DNA of 35,107 bases from positions 1 to 35,107 of the IMG/VR virus record IMGVR_UViG_3300047371_000482; one strand, given 5' to 3'. The notes beneath the pieces were generated by a model, which saw only the letters and a program-made list of their open reading frames with translations, was not told where the DNA came from and searched no databases. Shown here in pieces: positions 1 through 6,938 of this stretch (position 1 is its first letter; each line of letters starts with the position of its first letter). The stretch comes from a virus. Made by a program: the position numbers and the translations under genes.

Positions 1-1744
1 TTAATCGGTCAGCAAGATTGGGGTCAATTGACTCGGCAAACAACTTCATTAGTTCACCAAAGTTAGCCTGGCCCTGTCTGTCGTACTGACTGAATACTTC
101 ACCTAGTGCTTTCAATTTATCCAGGGATTTATCCTGGTCCAGGGAGTCTGCATTAAAGGTTAATTCAAAGTCAAACTGCTCACTGGTTTCCTCGAATGTT
201 GCCTGCAGGTCCTGTTCATTACCTGTGGCCCTGACCCATTGCTCAGGACCCCCGTAAGTGCGTTGTAAGTGCCATAATTGTTTTAGCACTGGTCTCCAGT
301 TAGCTAACCACATACTGACCATTTCTTGACGGATCAAATTTGCTTCAACCTGGTCTTCATTGCTTGTTGGTCTGCCTGCAATTTTGTTGGCAATCATGCG
401 TAATTCATTTTCCACTTCTGTAGAAGCAGGTGAATACGCAGGTATATCCATAAACTGAATTTCACCTGGTCTGCGAACAGGAACAAAACTACCAGGGCCT
501 ATCCGTTCAGGTTTTCTTCCAACCAAGTGGGTAAGGGGTGGAATTGTGGAAAGTGATGCTCTATCAATTCGTGAATCAATCTCAACCTTAATAGCCTGCT
601 CGTATGGATGCAGTATTTCACATAGTCCCCTGGAATCCAGGATACGATGGTTTATTGTTTCTCGGCAGAAACTGGTAAACGGGTATTTACCCTGGGAATA
701 AGCAGACAATTCGTGCTTTGCATATCCTTCAATATCTTCTGAGAAAATAGTGTGGCTTATCAATGGCACCCCGTCTTCGTCCAATTCCCTTCTGTAGCAA
801 CTGACTAACCTGATTAGTCCTTCGTAATGTTCAATGTCATCGTGGTTCCTGTGAACAGGAAAGTCAGTAAAGTCCCCTGATGCATTTTGGGAAGCCCCGT
901 TTTTAATCAGTTCTTCCACAAAATCAGAGTCAAAACCCTGGGTAAAAATCATTTCTTTCAGGGACTCAGGACTATGGTGATGAACACAATAAATTGCCCT
1001 GGCATTCTGAATATCAGAAAGCACATTGGAGTCAAAAATTATATCCCTGCCAATCTCGTAACTTTTTATACTGGGCCTATTCTCAACCAGTCTTTCCTTG
1101 GGCACTTCTGCCTGACCCTGCTTTTGCAGGGCCTTAATCATTTTATTGATTCTGCTCTTTTTTAATGACGGAAATGCCTCAGATAATAACTGGTTGGCAC
1201 TCTTATCCTTTGCCATTATTGCTTCGGCCAACTCAGGTGCCTGTTGAGCAATTTCTTCCAGGGAAATTACATCGTAATACCTGTCAATTTTACGGCACCA
1301 ATAAGTGCCTAAAATTCCATTACCATACATTTGGACATTGTTTGCCAGGATCCCAACCTCACGATTAAACTCTGTCATTTCTGACATAGTCCATTTCATA
1401 AACTTTCCTACCAGGGCAGAAACTCTGGAGTCGGTTGCTTCCGTTGGAACGGCACGAAGGTTACCCCCTGATACTGCCCGTTTCATCATGGCAACATCTG
1501 CACCCACAATTTGGTCAATTAAGCCAACTGCCTGGTCACTGGCCCCTGGCCAGGGGAATGCAGTGGGACCTTCTTTTCTGTTTGTCCTGTAATTCCTACC
1601 TGCCCAGGCACCAAAACGGGAATCCCTTGCAGTATCAGATTTGTCCTTATAGTAGGATAAATTATTCCTGCATCGTTCCAGGTCACCCTGGAGAAAATTT
1701 ATGTCAGGTTCATCCGTGAAAAGTTGTTCATTGGGTTCTTCCAT
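1..1744 (-). CDS. Portal protein, P22-like (C-terminus cut off by window edge)
   Basis: This frame stays open from an ATG at 1744 to the left edge, giving about 581 residues without a stop. The N-terminal part has the motif PWPGASD (about residues 64-70), typical of P22-type portals, where this segment precedes the helices that build the dodecameric ring. The protein would form the head vertex through which DNA enters and leaves, and it would dock TerL. The start overlaps the end of the sigma-region-4-like gene by 17 bases, so it is probably translated by coupling from the packaging operon. Gene order TerL, small genes, portal is normal for tailed phages. The family call rests on this motif, on length and on position. 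A structural search would settle the subfamily. Confidence 0.85.
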   Translation of the reverse strand, partial: MEEPNEQLFTDEPDINFLQGDLERCRNNLSYYKDKSDTARDSRFGAWAGRNYRTNRKEGPTAFPWPGASDQAVGLIDQIVGADVAMMKRAVSGGNLRAVPTEATDSRVSALVGKFMKWTMSEMTEFNREVGILANNVQMYGNGILGTYWCRKIDRYYDVISLEEIAQQAPELAEAIMAKDKSANQLLSEAFPSLKKSRINKMIKALQKQGQAEVPKERLVENRPSIKSYEIGRDIIFDSNVLSDIQNARAIYCVHHHSPESLKEMIFTQGFDSDFVEELIKNGASQNASGDFTDFPVHRNHDDIEHYEGLIRLVSCYRRELDEDGVPLISHTIFSEDIEGYAKHELSAYSQGKYPFTSFCRETINHRILDSRGLCEILHPYEQAIKVEIDSRIDRASLSTIPPLTHLVGRKPERIGPGSFVPVRRPGEIQFMDIPAYSPASTEVENELRMIANKIAGRPTSNEDQVEANLIRQEMVSMWLANWRPVLKQLWHLQRTYGGPEQWVRATGNEQDLQATFEETSEQFDFELTFNADSLDQDKSLDKLKALGEVFSQYDRQGQANFGELMKLFAESIDPNLADRL

Positions 1745-1991
1745 CCAAACCCAAGTATAAGTTAAATTCCCCAACTTTAGACTTAAACTTAGCCAGGGCA
1801 GATTGCTCGGCCCGTTGGATGACCATTTTATCAGTGCCACAAAAATCTGCTATTTCTTCCAGGGTCATTTTTGGGTAGTCTTCACCAGGTTCTGTAAGGG
1901 ATGCATTCCTGACTACCAGGTAATTTAGCAGGGTATCTATTCGCTTGGCCCTGGATGCTTTTGACTCAAAGCACTCTTGCTGTTTCTTCAT
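1728..1991 (-). CDS. Orphan sigma-70 region-4-like mini-protein
   Basis: 87 residues. The C-terminal half reads LEEIADFCGTDKMVIQRAEQ followed by a basic SALAKFK tail, which matches the helix-turn-helix of sigma-70 region 4 (compare the classic pattern RERVRQIExxALxKLR). No region 2 or region 3 is present, so it cannot be a complete sigma factor. It lies between the HTH gene and the portal; its start overlaps the preceding gene and its end overlaps the portal start. A second protein with the same IADFC core is encoded at 11450-11680. It may be a promoter-binding or RNA-polymerase-binding regulator of late genes, or simply a small DNA-binding protein of the packaging module. The fold call is fairly firm and the role is inferred. 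Confidence 0.6.
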   Translation of the reverse strand: MKKQQECFESKASRAKRIDTLLNYLVVRNASLTEPGEDYPKMTLEEIADFCGTDKMVIQRAEQSALAKFKSKVGEFNLYLGLDGRTQ

Positions 1992-2268
1992 CCACCAGTT
2001 CCAGGGTAACTTCTTGGTTTAATTTATAACGATACCCTGGTTTCTTAACTGCAATACGAGTAATACCATCGTATTCTACCTGGATTAACCTAGCATTCAC
2101 AAGCAACCTGGTCACTTTGGCATTTTGATAACGAGGGTAATTATTAGACGGACCTTTGAGCCTGCGTTTTATCGTGCTGACACTGATACCCAGTTTCTTA
2201 CTTATTTTAGCGTAGGACAGGCCCTCATTACGATAAACCTGTAATTCTTCTTTAGTCGCTTTATGCAT
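1966..2268 (-). CDS. Small helix-turn-helix DNA-binding protein
   Basis: 100 residues. The N-terminus (about residues 5-38) has an evident HTH: a helix of the type EELQVYRNEGLSYAKISKKL, then GISVSTIKRRLKG, similar to resolvase/homeodomain-like HTHs found in transposase and small-terminase N-termini. The rest (about 45-100) looks like a small beta-rich domain. It sits directly downstream of TerL and the nuclease and overlaps both neighbours by a few bases. A role as small terminase subunit or late regulator is possible by position but is not shown. The 168-residue HTH protein at 5355-5861 is a competing candidate for the small terminase. Confidence 0.6.
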   Translation of the reverse strand: MHKATKEELQVYRNEGLSYAKISKKLGISVSTIKRRLKGPSNNYPRYQNAKVTRLLVNARLIQVEYDGITRIAVKKPGYRYKLNQEVTLELVDEETARVL

Positions 2269-2773
2269 ATTGCTTCTTGGTTAATGTTTTAATGTTAGCC
2301 TTTTTAACCAGGTAAAACGGGGTAAAACCTGAGTGAGAGACATATCCTTTTTCCTGTAAGTGCTTCAAAGTGGTGTAGCCGTGAATAACTGCTTCCTGGT
2401 CCTGGATCTGTTTTCCCAGGTTGACCAGGGGAGTGCTGACAAAAGCATAGTAGTCAGGTTGGTTTCGCAGGGTTGTCGCTTTAACATTGATTGCAAACGA
2501 GTCCTTATCACTCGTTTTCACATCAAATGTTTTCCCGTTATTTAATCGAAAGTCATACCATTTTGAACTGGTTCCCGTGTGGGTCCTGGTTTCCCAGGTA
2601 AAGTCAGGGTAAAAGTTAAAAAACTTGGCAAATGCTAATTCTCCAATGCACCCCTGCAAACTGCTCTGTATGGTAATACTCGGTTTTTTACTAATCCGAT
2701 TATTGGAAGCACGGAGGGTACTTATGATAATCAGGTGTTCAATCTCGTTCGCATCAATGGTTATCTTGTGCAT
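2261..2773 (-). CDS. PD-(D/E)XK-fold nuclease of the packaging module
   Basis: 170 residues. A PD-(D/E)XK active-site pattern can be read: Glu45 in GELAFAKFF, Asp74 in WYDFRLNNG, and the D-x-K pair Asp84-Val-Lys86 in TFDVKTS, preceded and followed by predicted strands. This fold is shared by restriction enzymes, resolvases and homing-type nucleases. The gene is sandwiched between TerL and the HTH gene: its start codon overlaps the TerL stop and its end overlaps the next start. This suggests a DNA-processing job in packaging or head maturation, or cutting of host DNA. The substrate cannot be told from sequence. Confidence 0.65.
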   Translation of the reverse strand: MHKITIDANEIEHLIIISTLRASNNRISKKPSITIQSSLQGCIGELAFAKFFNFYPDFTWETRTHTGTSSKWYDFRLNNGKTFDVKTSDKDSFAINVKATTLRNQPDYYAFVSTPLVNLGKQIQDQEAVIHGYTTLKHLQEKGYVSHSGFTPFYLVKKANIKTLTKKQYA

Positions 2774-4491
2774 CAGTATCCCCCTGGTTCAGTAATCCGT
2801 AATTCAGAGTCTTCCAGGTAAGAATAATTACCTATTGCAACATATCGAAGGCAGTCAGGTGGATCCTTACAGACCCCTTTCATCCCGTCATCAACTTTGT
2901 AGTTCATGCAACAGAACAGGGTGTTTCCAACCTGGTCAGAAAAAAACAACCTGGGCTTATTATTCAGGTCAATTGGTTTGCTTTTGTCATAGGACAAAAG
3001 GGAATTAATTGCCTGCAACCCGTCTTCAATCGGTAACCCTTCGGCAGGGTAAACATTTATATTGTGGTCCTGTAAGTCACTAATGATATTACTGGTCCCC
3101 TCGCTTTTAGCGTAGGTAGCACTACCCATCCTGGGGTCAATGATTATATCCACATCATCCGTGCAACCCAGTATTTCATCATCCGATATGCCCTTGAGCA
3201 TATCTCTGATAATCTTGGCATAATCTTCTATCCCGTTGCCATTGGGCTTAGAAGCATCCCCTGGAACACCCTTCTCACCCCTGTCAAGATCTGCCCATTC
3301 TCCAACATCTACACCAGGCCATTCCTTTATTACCCAGTGGACCCCAAAAACATCGATGGCAACTAGGAGCATAAACCAGGACTTGCTACCTGCTGGGTCA
3401 ATACTAAGAACATACTGGCAGGGATTATTCTTCTTATCCTTTATGCAGGGTATATCTTGGTGCCTTTTTACTACCTTATCGTCCAGGTTGACGAAAGTGG
3501 TGTTACTCGGTTTGGTTGGTAATCCGTAGGCCCTGGTTAAAATTTCATCCCGTCTTGCCCCTTCCAACTGCATTTTCATGGCAGGCCAACCCCCGTAAGG
3601 GTTGTCTGCCGTATGAAAATATAATATCTTGGCATTCTGTCGTACAGGTTGTTGTACAATAGGGACCCGTTCACCAGGTAATAACCCTGCTTCCTTATCT
3701 TCCAGGGTAACTGCACCTGACAAAAAAGTGTTCACCACATTGGTCCACCCTGAAATTGTCGTAAAAGTACTGATCACCCTGGCAGGGATCCCCGTTTTAG
3801 GATCTGCCCTGGATAAACACCTATACCTAGCAGTGTTTAAGAAATTTTGAGGAACTTCTTCGTCAAACCATACCCCAATATTATGAGTACCAGGCTTAAC
3901 CTCCTCTTTGCACCCCACTTCACCCCCTTCAATAGTCTCAATATTTTGTGACCAGTTACGGAATACGCAGGTGCTTCTATTAGGTAAGATGAAACTACTG
4001 GAGGTATACCCGTTTTTCTGCGAATAGGAGACATAATGAACCCTGCTTCTGCCCAGGTTCTTAAACTCAGCAGGTAGGTACTTATGCACCACTGCCTGTT
4101 GATTCGCTATGCTATTCTGACTGGTAGCAGTAAAGCACCATATAACACTGCCAGGGTTTGCTACCAGGGACTGCACTACCCTCTTCGCAATTACCTCGGT
4201 TTTCCCCGAACGATTGCCTCCAAGCAGTAACAATTCTGCCTTTTCCTCCAGTATAGCATCCACCTTTTTCCAGTGTGGCAATTCTGTGCCATACCTAAAA
4301 GGGTCTTCCCGTTCCCTATCAATAGCACCTTCTCTCCTCTCCCAATATTCCAATAACCTTTCAGCACCCATTTGGATCTGTTCCTCCTGGGATGGAATTT
4401 TTAATATTGGATGTGGGGTCCAGTCTAGTGCCATGTAGCATATTCTAACAAGGTTCCAACCCAACGCATAGGGTTGTCCAGTATTGTCCAT
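2773..4491 (-). CDS. terL: Terminase large subunit (packaging ATPase/nuclease)
   Basis: 572 residues. The ATPase half has a Walker A loop GGNRSGKT (91-98) and a Walker B GVWFDEE (206-212). The C-terminal RNase H-like nuclease half has its first acidic residue in YVLSIDPAGS (Asp365) and a second in DIIIDPRMG (Asp452). Together these drive DNA into the procapsid and cut the concatemer. The ATG at 4491 gives the longest frame. An internal ATG at 4434 (MALDWTPHP) is an equally good start, because neither has a clear Shine-Dalgarno and the first 19 residues look unlike a terminase N-terminus. It is the first gene of the leftward packaging operon, downstream of the divergent control region 4492-4893. 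Confidence 0.93.
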   Translation of the reverse strand: MDNTGQPYALGWNLVRICYMALDWTPHPILKIPSQEEQIQMGAERLLEYWERREGAIDREREDPFRYGTELPHWKKVDAILEEKAELLLLGGNRSGKTEVIAKRVVQSLVANPGSVIWCFTATSQNSIANQQAVVHKYLPAEFKNLGRSRVHYVSYSQKNGYTSSSFILPNRSTCVFRNWSQNIETIEGGEVGCKEEVKPGTHNIGVWFDEEVPQNFLNTARYRCLSRADPKTGIPARVISTFTTISGWTNVVNTFLSGAVTLEDKEAGLLPGERVPIVQQPVRQNAKILYFHTADNPYGGWPAMKMQLEGARRDEILTRAYGLPTKPSNTTFVNLDDKVVKRHQDIPCIKDKKNNPCQYVLSIDPAGSKSWFMLLVAIDVFGVHWVIKEWPGVDVGEWADLDRGEKGVPGDASKPNGNGIEDYAKIIRDMLKGISDDEILGCTDDVDIIIDPRMGSATYAKSEGTSNIISDLQDHNINVYPAEGLPIEDGLQAINSLLSYDKSKPIDLNNKPRLFFSDQVGNTLFCCMNYKVDDGMKGVCKDPPDCLRYVAIGNYSYLEDSELRITEPGGY

Positions 4492-4697
4492 ATGTCGATA
4501 AAAGCAGGTTTTTTACACATGAGGTTTTTAACCTGTACACCCCATGTACACTAGGGAATGCATGGTACGCTAAGGGAATGCCCTTAATATCCTCTTGACC
4601 TTCCCCCCCTGGCTAATTGGGAAAATTTTTTCATTTGGGGGAATCGGTCTTGGAATCGTAACCCGTTGACAATCAACACCCCCCCCTCCCCTCCATC

Positions 4698-4714
4698 CTG
4701 ACAGAAACTGACAG
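4698..4714. repeat. Paired CTGACAG operator-like repeats
   Basis: Two exact CTGACAG copies lie ten bases apart, one helical turn, with a third at 4796-4802. The same heptamer and its reverse complement recur in the control region near the integration operon (15073-15123) and at 15302-15319. Helical phasing suggests binding of one regulator on one DNA face. The regulator is unknown; the ribbon-helix-helix proteins encoded nearby are candidates. Confidence 0.45.
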
Positions 4715-4833
4715 ACAATAATTAATTAAACACCTAAATGCATGGTAATAAACAACCTACAATTCTGTAGCACTAGATATAATATGCAGTTAATTCTGAC
4801 AGGGGGGGGTGTTTTCCCTGGCACCCTAGACTT

Positions 4834-4849
4834 TTGAAAAACTTTTCAA
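4834..4849. repeat. Perfect palindrome TTGAAAA-AC-TTTTCAA
   Basis: Seven-base perfect arms with a two-base spacer, lying 45 bases upstream of the first early start codon. Size and symmetry suit an operator for a dimeric repressor. It is too A/T-rich and lacks a U-tract for a terminator. Confidence 0.45.
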
Positions 4850-4870
4850 TATCCTTGCACCAATAAAAAT

Positions 4871-4892
4871 CAACCAACCAACCCAACCAACC
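4871..4892 (+). repeat. AACC tandem repeat in the leader of the first early gene
   Basis: The leader immediately before the ATG at 4894 is a run of AACC units with one extra C. It replaces any Shine-Dalgarno. The sequence ACCAACCAACCC occurs again just before the start codon of the giant virion gene (23685, minus strand), where it also encodes the end of the preceding protein. Confidence 0.5.
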
Positions 4893-4893
4893 T

Positions 4894-5043
4894 ATGAAAA
4901 AGAAACCAGGATTATATGCCAACATTCATGCCAAGCGTAAACGGATAGCATCAGGGTCAGGAGAAACCATGAAGAAACCAGGCTCCAAAGGGGCACCAAC
5001 TGCCAAAGCATTTAAGAAGAGTGCTAAGACTGCTAAGAAATGA
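4894..5043 (+). CDS. Small basic protein, conserved-looking phage micro-gene
   Basis: 49 residues beginning MKKKPGLYANIHAKRKRIAS and ending in a lysine/alanine-rich tail (AKAFKKSAKTAKK). It is strongly basic, about one third Lys/Arg, without membrane segments. I recognise this layout (PGLYANIHAKRKRI, then GSGE, then KPGSKGAPT) as like a short uncharacterised protein common in marine phages, from memory only. The ATG follows an AACC-repeat leader. Its stop overlaps the next start (ATGA), so the two genes are translationally coupled. It was too short for routine ORF listing. It may be a nucleic-acid-binding or virion-associated peptide; the function is unknown. Confidence 0.75.
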   Translation: MKKKPGLYANIHAKRKRIASGSGETMKKPGSKGAPTAKAFKKSAKTAKK

Positions 5044-5321
5044 TAGCACCACTGAAACCAACCAACACTGAATTACCTGACCTGGTCCTGGAACACCCTG
5101 GGATCCATGTTCTAACAGAAGAGTACCATGACTGCATCTGTGGTATCGATTCTAATTGCGAACGGGTCATCTATGACCTGGAGAAAATGCTTGAGGTAAT
5201 TATGGCAGGGGATGAAACCCTAAGCAGGGACGATGCTTATGAGCATTTTACATTCAATATCAAGAATTGTATGCCTGAAGCAGTTAGCCCTGTCTATATA
5301 TTCCCAGTAACCTCTGAGTAA
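5040..5321 (+). CDS. Hypothetical acidic protein
   Basis: 93 residues. The start overlaps the stop of the 49-residue gene by four bases (ATGA), the usual coupling in this phage. Composition is acidic, with several cysteines (CICGI, SNCERV, KNCMPE) but no spacing that makes a convincing zinc site. No membrane segment or known motif was recognised. Its context is a three-gene rightward cluster between terL and the structured region 5862-6184. Confidence 0.6.
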   Translation: MIAPLKPTNTELPDLVLEHPGIHVLTEEYHDCICGIDSNCERVIYDLEKMLEVIMAGDETLSRDDAYEHFTFNIKNCMPEAVSPVYIFPVTSE

Positions 5322-5354
5322 TATACTATTACTAACCATAAAATACCTGATATT

Positions 5355-5861
5355 ATGCCAACCAAGAAAAGAAGAAAAGCAATAGTCCCTGACAACCTGC
5401 CTGCCCTGACAACCCCTGAAGAAGTTTGCCCTTCCTTATTCACAGGAAACAAACTGGCAGAAAAGGATCCTGAGAGGTATGCCAAGGTTGTCCAGGAATT
5501 ATCAGAAGGTAAAGCATTGACCAGGATAGCAAAGGATAACAAGTGTGCCCCTGAAACCATTACTGCTATTGCAAAGAGGGAAACTAAAACCATCGATAAG
5601 GTGCAGTCCCTGACAATGGGCCTGACTAGTTATGCTAGTCAAGCCTGCCTGATGAAAATAATAGACAAGTTGGAAAAGGATGAAATTCCTGCAGGGGTAT
5701 TACCTATAGCATTTGGAATACTTAGGGATAAGGAAAAGTCAGACTTAGGCCAGGCAACCAGTATTGTTGAGCATAAAAAGGTTGTATCTTTGGATGAAGT
5801 GCAGAAGGAATTAGATGCAATGAAGGCAACCCCTGTTATCGATGTTACCCCTGACCCTTAG
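5355..5861 (+). CDS. HTH protein, possible small terminase subunit
   Basis: 168 residues. A basic N-terminus (PTKKRRKA) is followed at about 55-77 by an HTH-like segment, KALTRIAKDNKCAPETITAI, whose pattern fits small-terminase or homeodomain-like recognition helices. Next comes a helical segment (about 85-130) containing IPAGVLPIAFGILRDKE, a type of sequence I associate with phage HTH proteins near packaging genes. The end is acidic (DVTPDP). It is the last gene before a block of hairpins starting on the base after its stop codon. Small terminase subunits bind DNA and feed TerL, and terL lies about 0.9 kb away on the other strand. The assignment is by resemblance and position only. Confidence 0.5.
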   Translation: MPTKKRRKAIVPDNLPALTTPEEVCPSLFTGNKLAEKDPERYAKVVQELSEGKALTRIAKDNKCAPETITAIAKRETKTIDKVQSLTMGLTSYASQACLMKIIDKLEKDEIPAGVLPIAFGILRDKEKSDLGQATSIVEHKKVVSLDEVQKELDAMKATPVIDVTPDP

Positions 5862-5885
5862 AATATTAGAACATAATCTAATATT
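5862..5885 (+). repeat. 9-bp hairpin directly after a stop codon
   Basis: AATATTAGA-ACATAA-TCTAATATT, perfect arms, begins on the base after the TAG of the 168-residue gene. It is A/T-rich and has no clear U-tract, so it may protect or process the mRNA end rather than terminate strongly. Confidence 0.55.
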
Positions 5886-5962
5886 ATCAAAAGCATTTTA
5901 GATAACCCTGATGCGTAGCATATGCCTTTGTGCCTTGGATGCTTCTATCCCTGTTTAAGTTT

Positions 5963-6003
5963 ATGGTCTTTTTTAGGCCCCTAATGGGCCATTAAAAGAC
6001 CAT
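5963..6003. repeat. Long imperfect palindrome, about 18-bp arms
   Basis: The left arm ATGGTCTTTTTTAGGCCC and the right arm GGGCCATTAAAAGACCAT pair at 16 of 18 positions around a five-base loop. It would fold as a stable RNA hairpin on either strand and could serve as a terminator, processing site or protein-binding cruciform in the candidate origin. Confidence 0.6.
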
Positions 6004-6029
6004 CCCTGATAATATATGTAATCCCTGTT

Positions 6030-6066
6030 TACCAGGGAATCATAACATACCTGAAGTTCCCTGGTA
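6030..6066. repeat. 10-bp inverted repeat TACCAGGGAA / TTCCCTGGTA
   Basis: Perfect arms separated by 17 bases. The right arm lies within the first copy of the 19-base direct repeat (6045-6063), so repeat and palindrome are interleaved. Confidence 0.55.
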
Positions 6067-6109
6067 TACCTGCATTCAAACTTACCTGATGTTCCCTGTA
6101 TATATAAGG

Positions 6110-6127
6110 TTATCCCTGTTATCCCTG
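6110..6127. repeat. Tandem TTATCCCTG iteron-like pair
   Basis: Two exact adjacent 9-base units, followed by TATATATATTAAT. With the flanking CCCTGTATATATA copies this resembles an iteron array beside an easily melted segment. Confidence 0.45.
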
Positions 6128-6144
6128 TATATATATTAATACAT

Positions 6145-6182
6145 TACTCTCTGCTACGGGCTTGGTGCCCTAGCAGAGAGTA
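6145..6182. terminator. Bidirectional terminator between convergent genes
   Basis: The arms TACTCTCTGCTA(C)GGGC and GCCCTAGCAGAGAGTA form a roughly 16-bp stem with a single bulge and a TTGGT loop. It is followed on the plus strand by TTTTATAAAG and lies three bases from the stop of the leftward gene at 6185. The position between the rightward cluster ending at 5861 and the leftward regulator fits a shared terminator. Confidence 0.7.
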
Positions 6183-6184
6183 TT

Positions 6185-6451
6185 TTATAAAGAGTTATGC
6201 TCTTCAGCAATTGTGTCAAGAAGGAAATTAGAACGGGCAGAAATAACCTGTCTGAGTTTACCTGAATACTCAGGTCCTATAACTGCATGAAGGTCAGGTA
6301 ATGTTTCACCCATGTCGAAACAGGTATCAACGCACCATCTGACTACTTTTGACAGGTCAATATCCATACTTTCCTGTAGTTTATTTATTTTAGTTAATTG
6401 TTCAGGGGTTAGAACAACAGATATTCGTTTATCTGCAGAGTCTGTTTTCAT
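6185..6451 (-). CDS. Ribbon-helix-helix regulator, candidate lysogeny repressor
   Basis: 88 residues. An N-terminal RHH pattern is visible: the strand KRISVVLT, then helices PEQLTKINKLQ and LSKVVRWCVD, as in CopG/Arc-like repressors that bind DNA as dimers through the paired strand. The C-terminal half is not recognised. It is read away from the early operon and faces the RHH gene at 6659 across a 207-bp control region. It is the only leftward gene in the early block and ends in a strong terminator, an arrangement seen for prophage repressors. Its start (TTAAATATG) lacks a Shine-Dalgarno. No CI-like repressor is present in the window, which adds weight to this candidate. Confidence 0.65.
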   Translation of the reverse strand: MKTDSADKRISVVLTPEQLTKINKLQESMDIDLSKVVRWCVDTCFDMGETLPDLHAVIGPEYSGKLRQVISARSNFLLDTIAEEHNSL

Positions 6452-6658
6452 ATTTAATTATCGTTTTAGCACGGGACTGAAGTTTGGGCAGGGTTTTACC
6501 CTGTGCTTCTTTGTAGTATCCTGTCAATTATAAAATGCATAATTAATCAAAGTGCATCACTTGTATTCAATTTTCATATCTGATCATATTTTTGTTGAAT
6601 TGATAAAAATAAAAGTGCTTAATGATTATCTTAACCCCGTTAAATAAATCAAAAAACT
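6452..6658. promoter_or_regulatory. Divergent promoter/operator region of the RHH switch
   Basis: A/T-rich spacer between oppositely read RHH genes. It contains AAGTG-CAT-CACTT (6550-6562), a perfect 5-bp inverted repeat with a three-base spacer, and a wider ATTCAA...TTGAAT pair (6565-6600) enclosing a central TGATCA palindrome. Both are reasonable operators for dimeric RHH proteins. No promoter with both consensus boxes can be assigned confidently on either strand. Confidence 0.55.
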
Positions 6659-6841
6659 ATGAAGATTGGTATTCCCAAAGTTAAACAAAACAAACGAGAA
6701 GTTGTCTCCGTACATCTTCCACAAGGTTATAAACGAAAATTACAAAAGCTTGCATTTGACCAGGACAGGTCACTTTCGTCCCTGCTCAAAAGGCATATAG
6801 ATAAACTTATAAAGGAAAATGAAAATGCTAAAGGAAAGTAA
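6659..6841 (+). CDS. Ribbon-helix-helix DNA-binding protein
   Basis: 60 residues. Pattern: basic N-terminus, strand VVSVHLP, helix QGYKRKLQKLAFDQDRS, then LSSLLKRHIDKLIKEN, typical of short RHH (Arc/MetJ-like) proteins. It opens the rightward early operon and faces the leftward RHH gene, so it may act as a Cro-like early repressor or autoregulator (inference). The start codon is preceded by AAAAAACTATG, a leader shared with the genes starting at 14695 and 15022 and lacking any Shine-Dalgarno. Its 3' end overlaps the next small gene. Confidence 0.65.
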   Translation: MKIGIPKVKQNKREVVSVHLPQGYKRKLQKLAFDQDRSLSSLLKRHIDKLIKENENAKGK

Positions 6842-6938
6842 TATTTTATACTACATAGGGTTTGGTCTATCCATTTTGGTATGGGCATACATAGTCTTTG
6901 CCTTTGCCCTGGCAATATTTGGAGGTTCATCCCTATGA
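6819..6938 (+). CDS. 39-residue single-pass membrane micro-protein
   Basis: Begins MKMLKESNILYYIGFGLSIL and continues as a hydrophobic helix (about residues 10-36) rich in aromatic and branched residues, then ends GGSSL. The start lies inside the end of the RHH gene, and the stop overlaps the RuvC-like start (ATGA), so it is embedded in a coupled chain. It was too short for routine ORF listing. An early membrane peptide next to regulators could be a superinfection-exclusion or host-modifying factor, but nothing beyond the membrane helix can be shown. Confidence 0.6.
   Translation: MKMLKESNILYYIGFGLSILVWAYIVFAFALAIFGGSSL

Larger units (their letters stand above)
4492..4893. promoter_or_regulatory. 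Divergent control region between packaging and early genes
   Basis: No convincing gene is seen. The stretch separates leftward terL from rightward small genes and is dense in repeats: two TGTACA palindromes (4534-4539, 4545-4550); an inverted repeat TAAGGG-AATG-CCCTTA (4571-4586); an 11-base direct repeat AATGCATGGTA (4557-4567, 4737-4747); three CTGACAG copies (4698-4704, 4708-4714, 4796-4802); and TTGAAAA-AC-TTTTCAA (4834-4849). It also holds C7, C8 and G8 homopolymers (4613-4619, 4679-4686, 4802-4809). A TATAAT lies at 4778-4783 and a TTGACA at 4666-4671, but they are not spaced as one promoter. Divergent promoters with operators are the likely content. Confidence 0.6.
5862..6184. other. 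Highly structured non-coding region; candidate origin or regulatory RNA
   Basis: No gene is seen. Four strong inverted repeats (5862-5885, 5963-6003, 6030-6066, 6145-6182) lie among repeated CCCTG words: CCCTGTATATATA twice (6094-6106, 6123-6135); a tandem TTATCCCTG pair (6110-6127); and a 19-base direct repeat with two mismatches (6045-6063, 6080-6098). The iteron-like repeats next to runs of TATATA resemble plasmid or phage replication origins (known pattern; inference here). It separates convergent genes, so termination is also expected. Confidence 0.55.

Noticed and set aside
887-1719. Rightward short frames over the portal gene
   Set aside because: The leftward frame is open over the whole stretch and carries the portal motif; the rightward frames are shadows.
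4666-4783. A single promoter using TTGACA (4666) and TATAAT (4778)
   Set aside because: The boxes are more than 100 bases apart, so they cannot form one promoter; neither has a convincing partner at 16-18 bases.
5294-5593. Leftward 99-residue frame with hydrophobic segments, antisense to the HTH gene
   Set aside because: It lies wholly within or across the rightward 5040-5861 genes and lacks a leader or coupled neighbour; hydrophobicity arises from the complementary codons.
5862-6184. CRISPR array
   Set aside because: Repeats are few, short and irregular with unequal spacing; there are no uniform repeat-spacer units.
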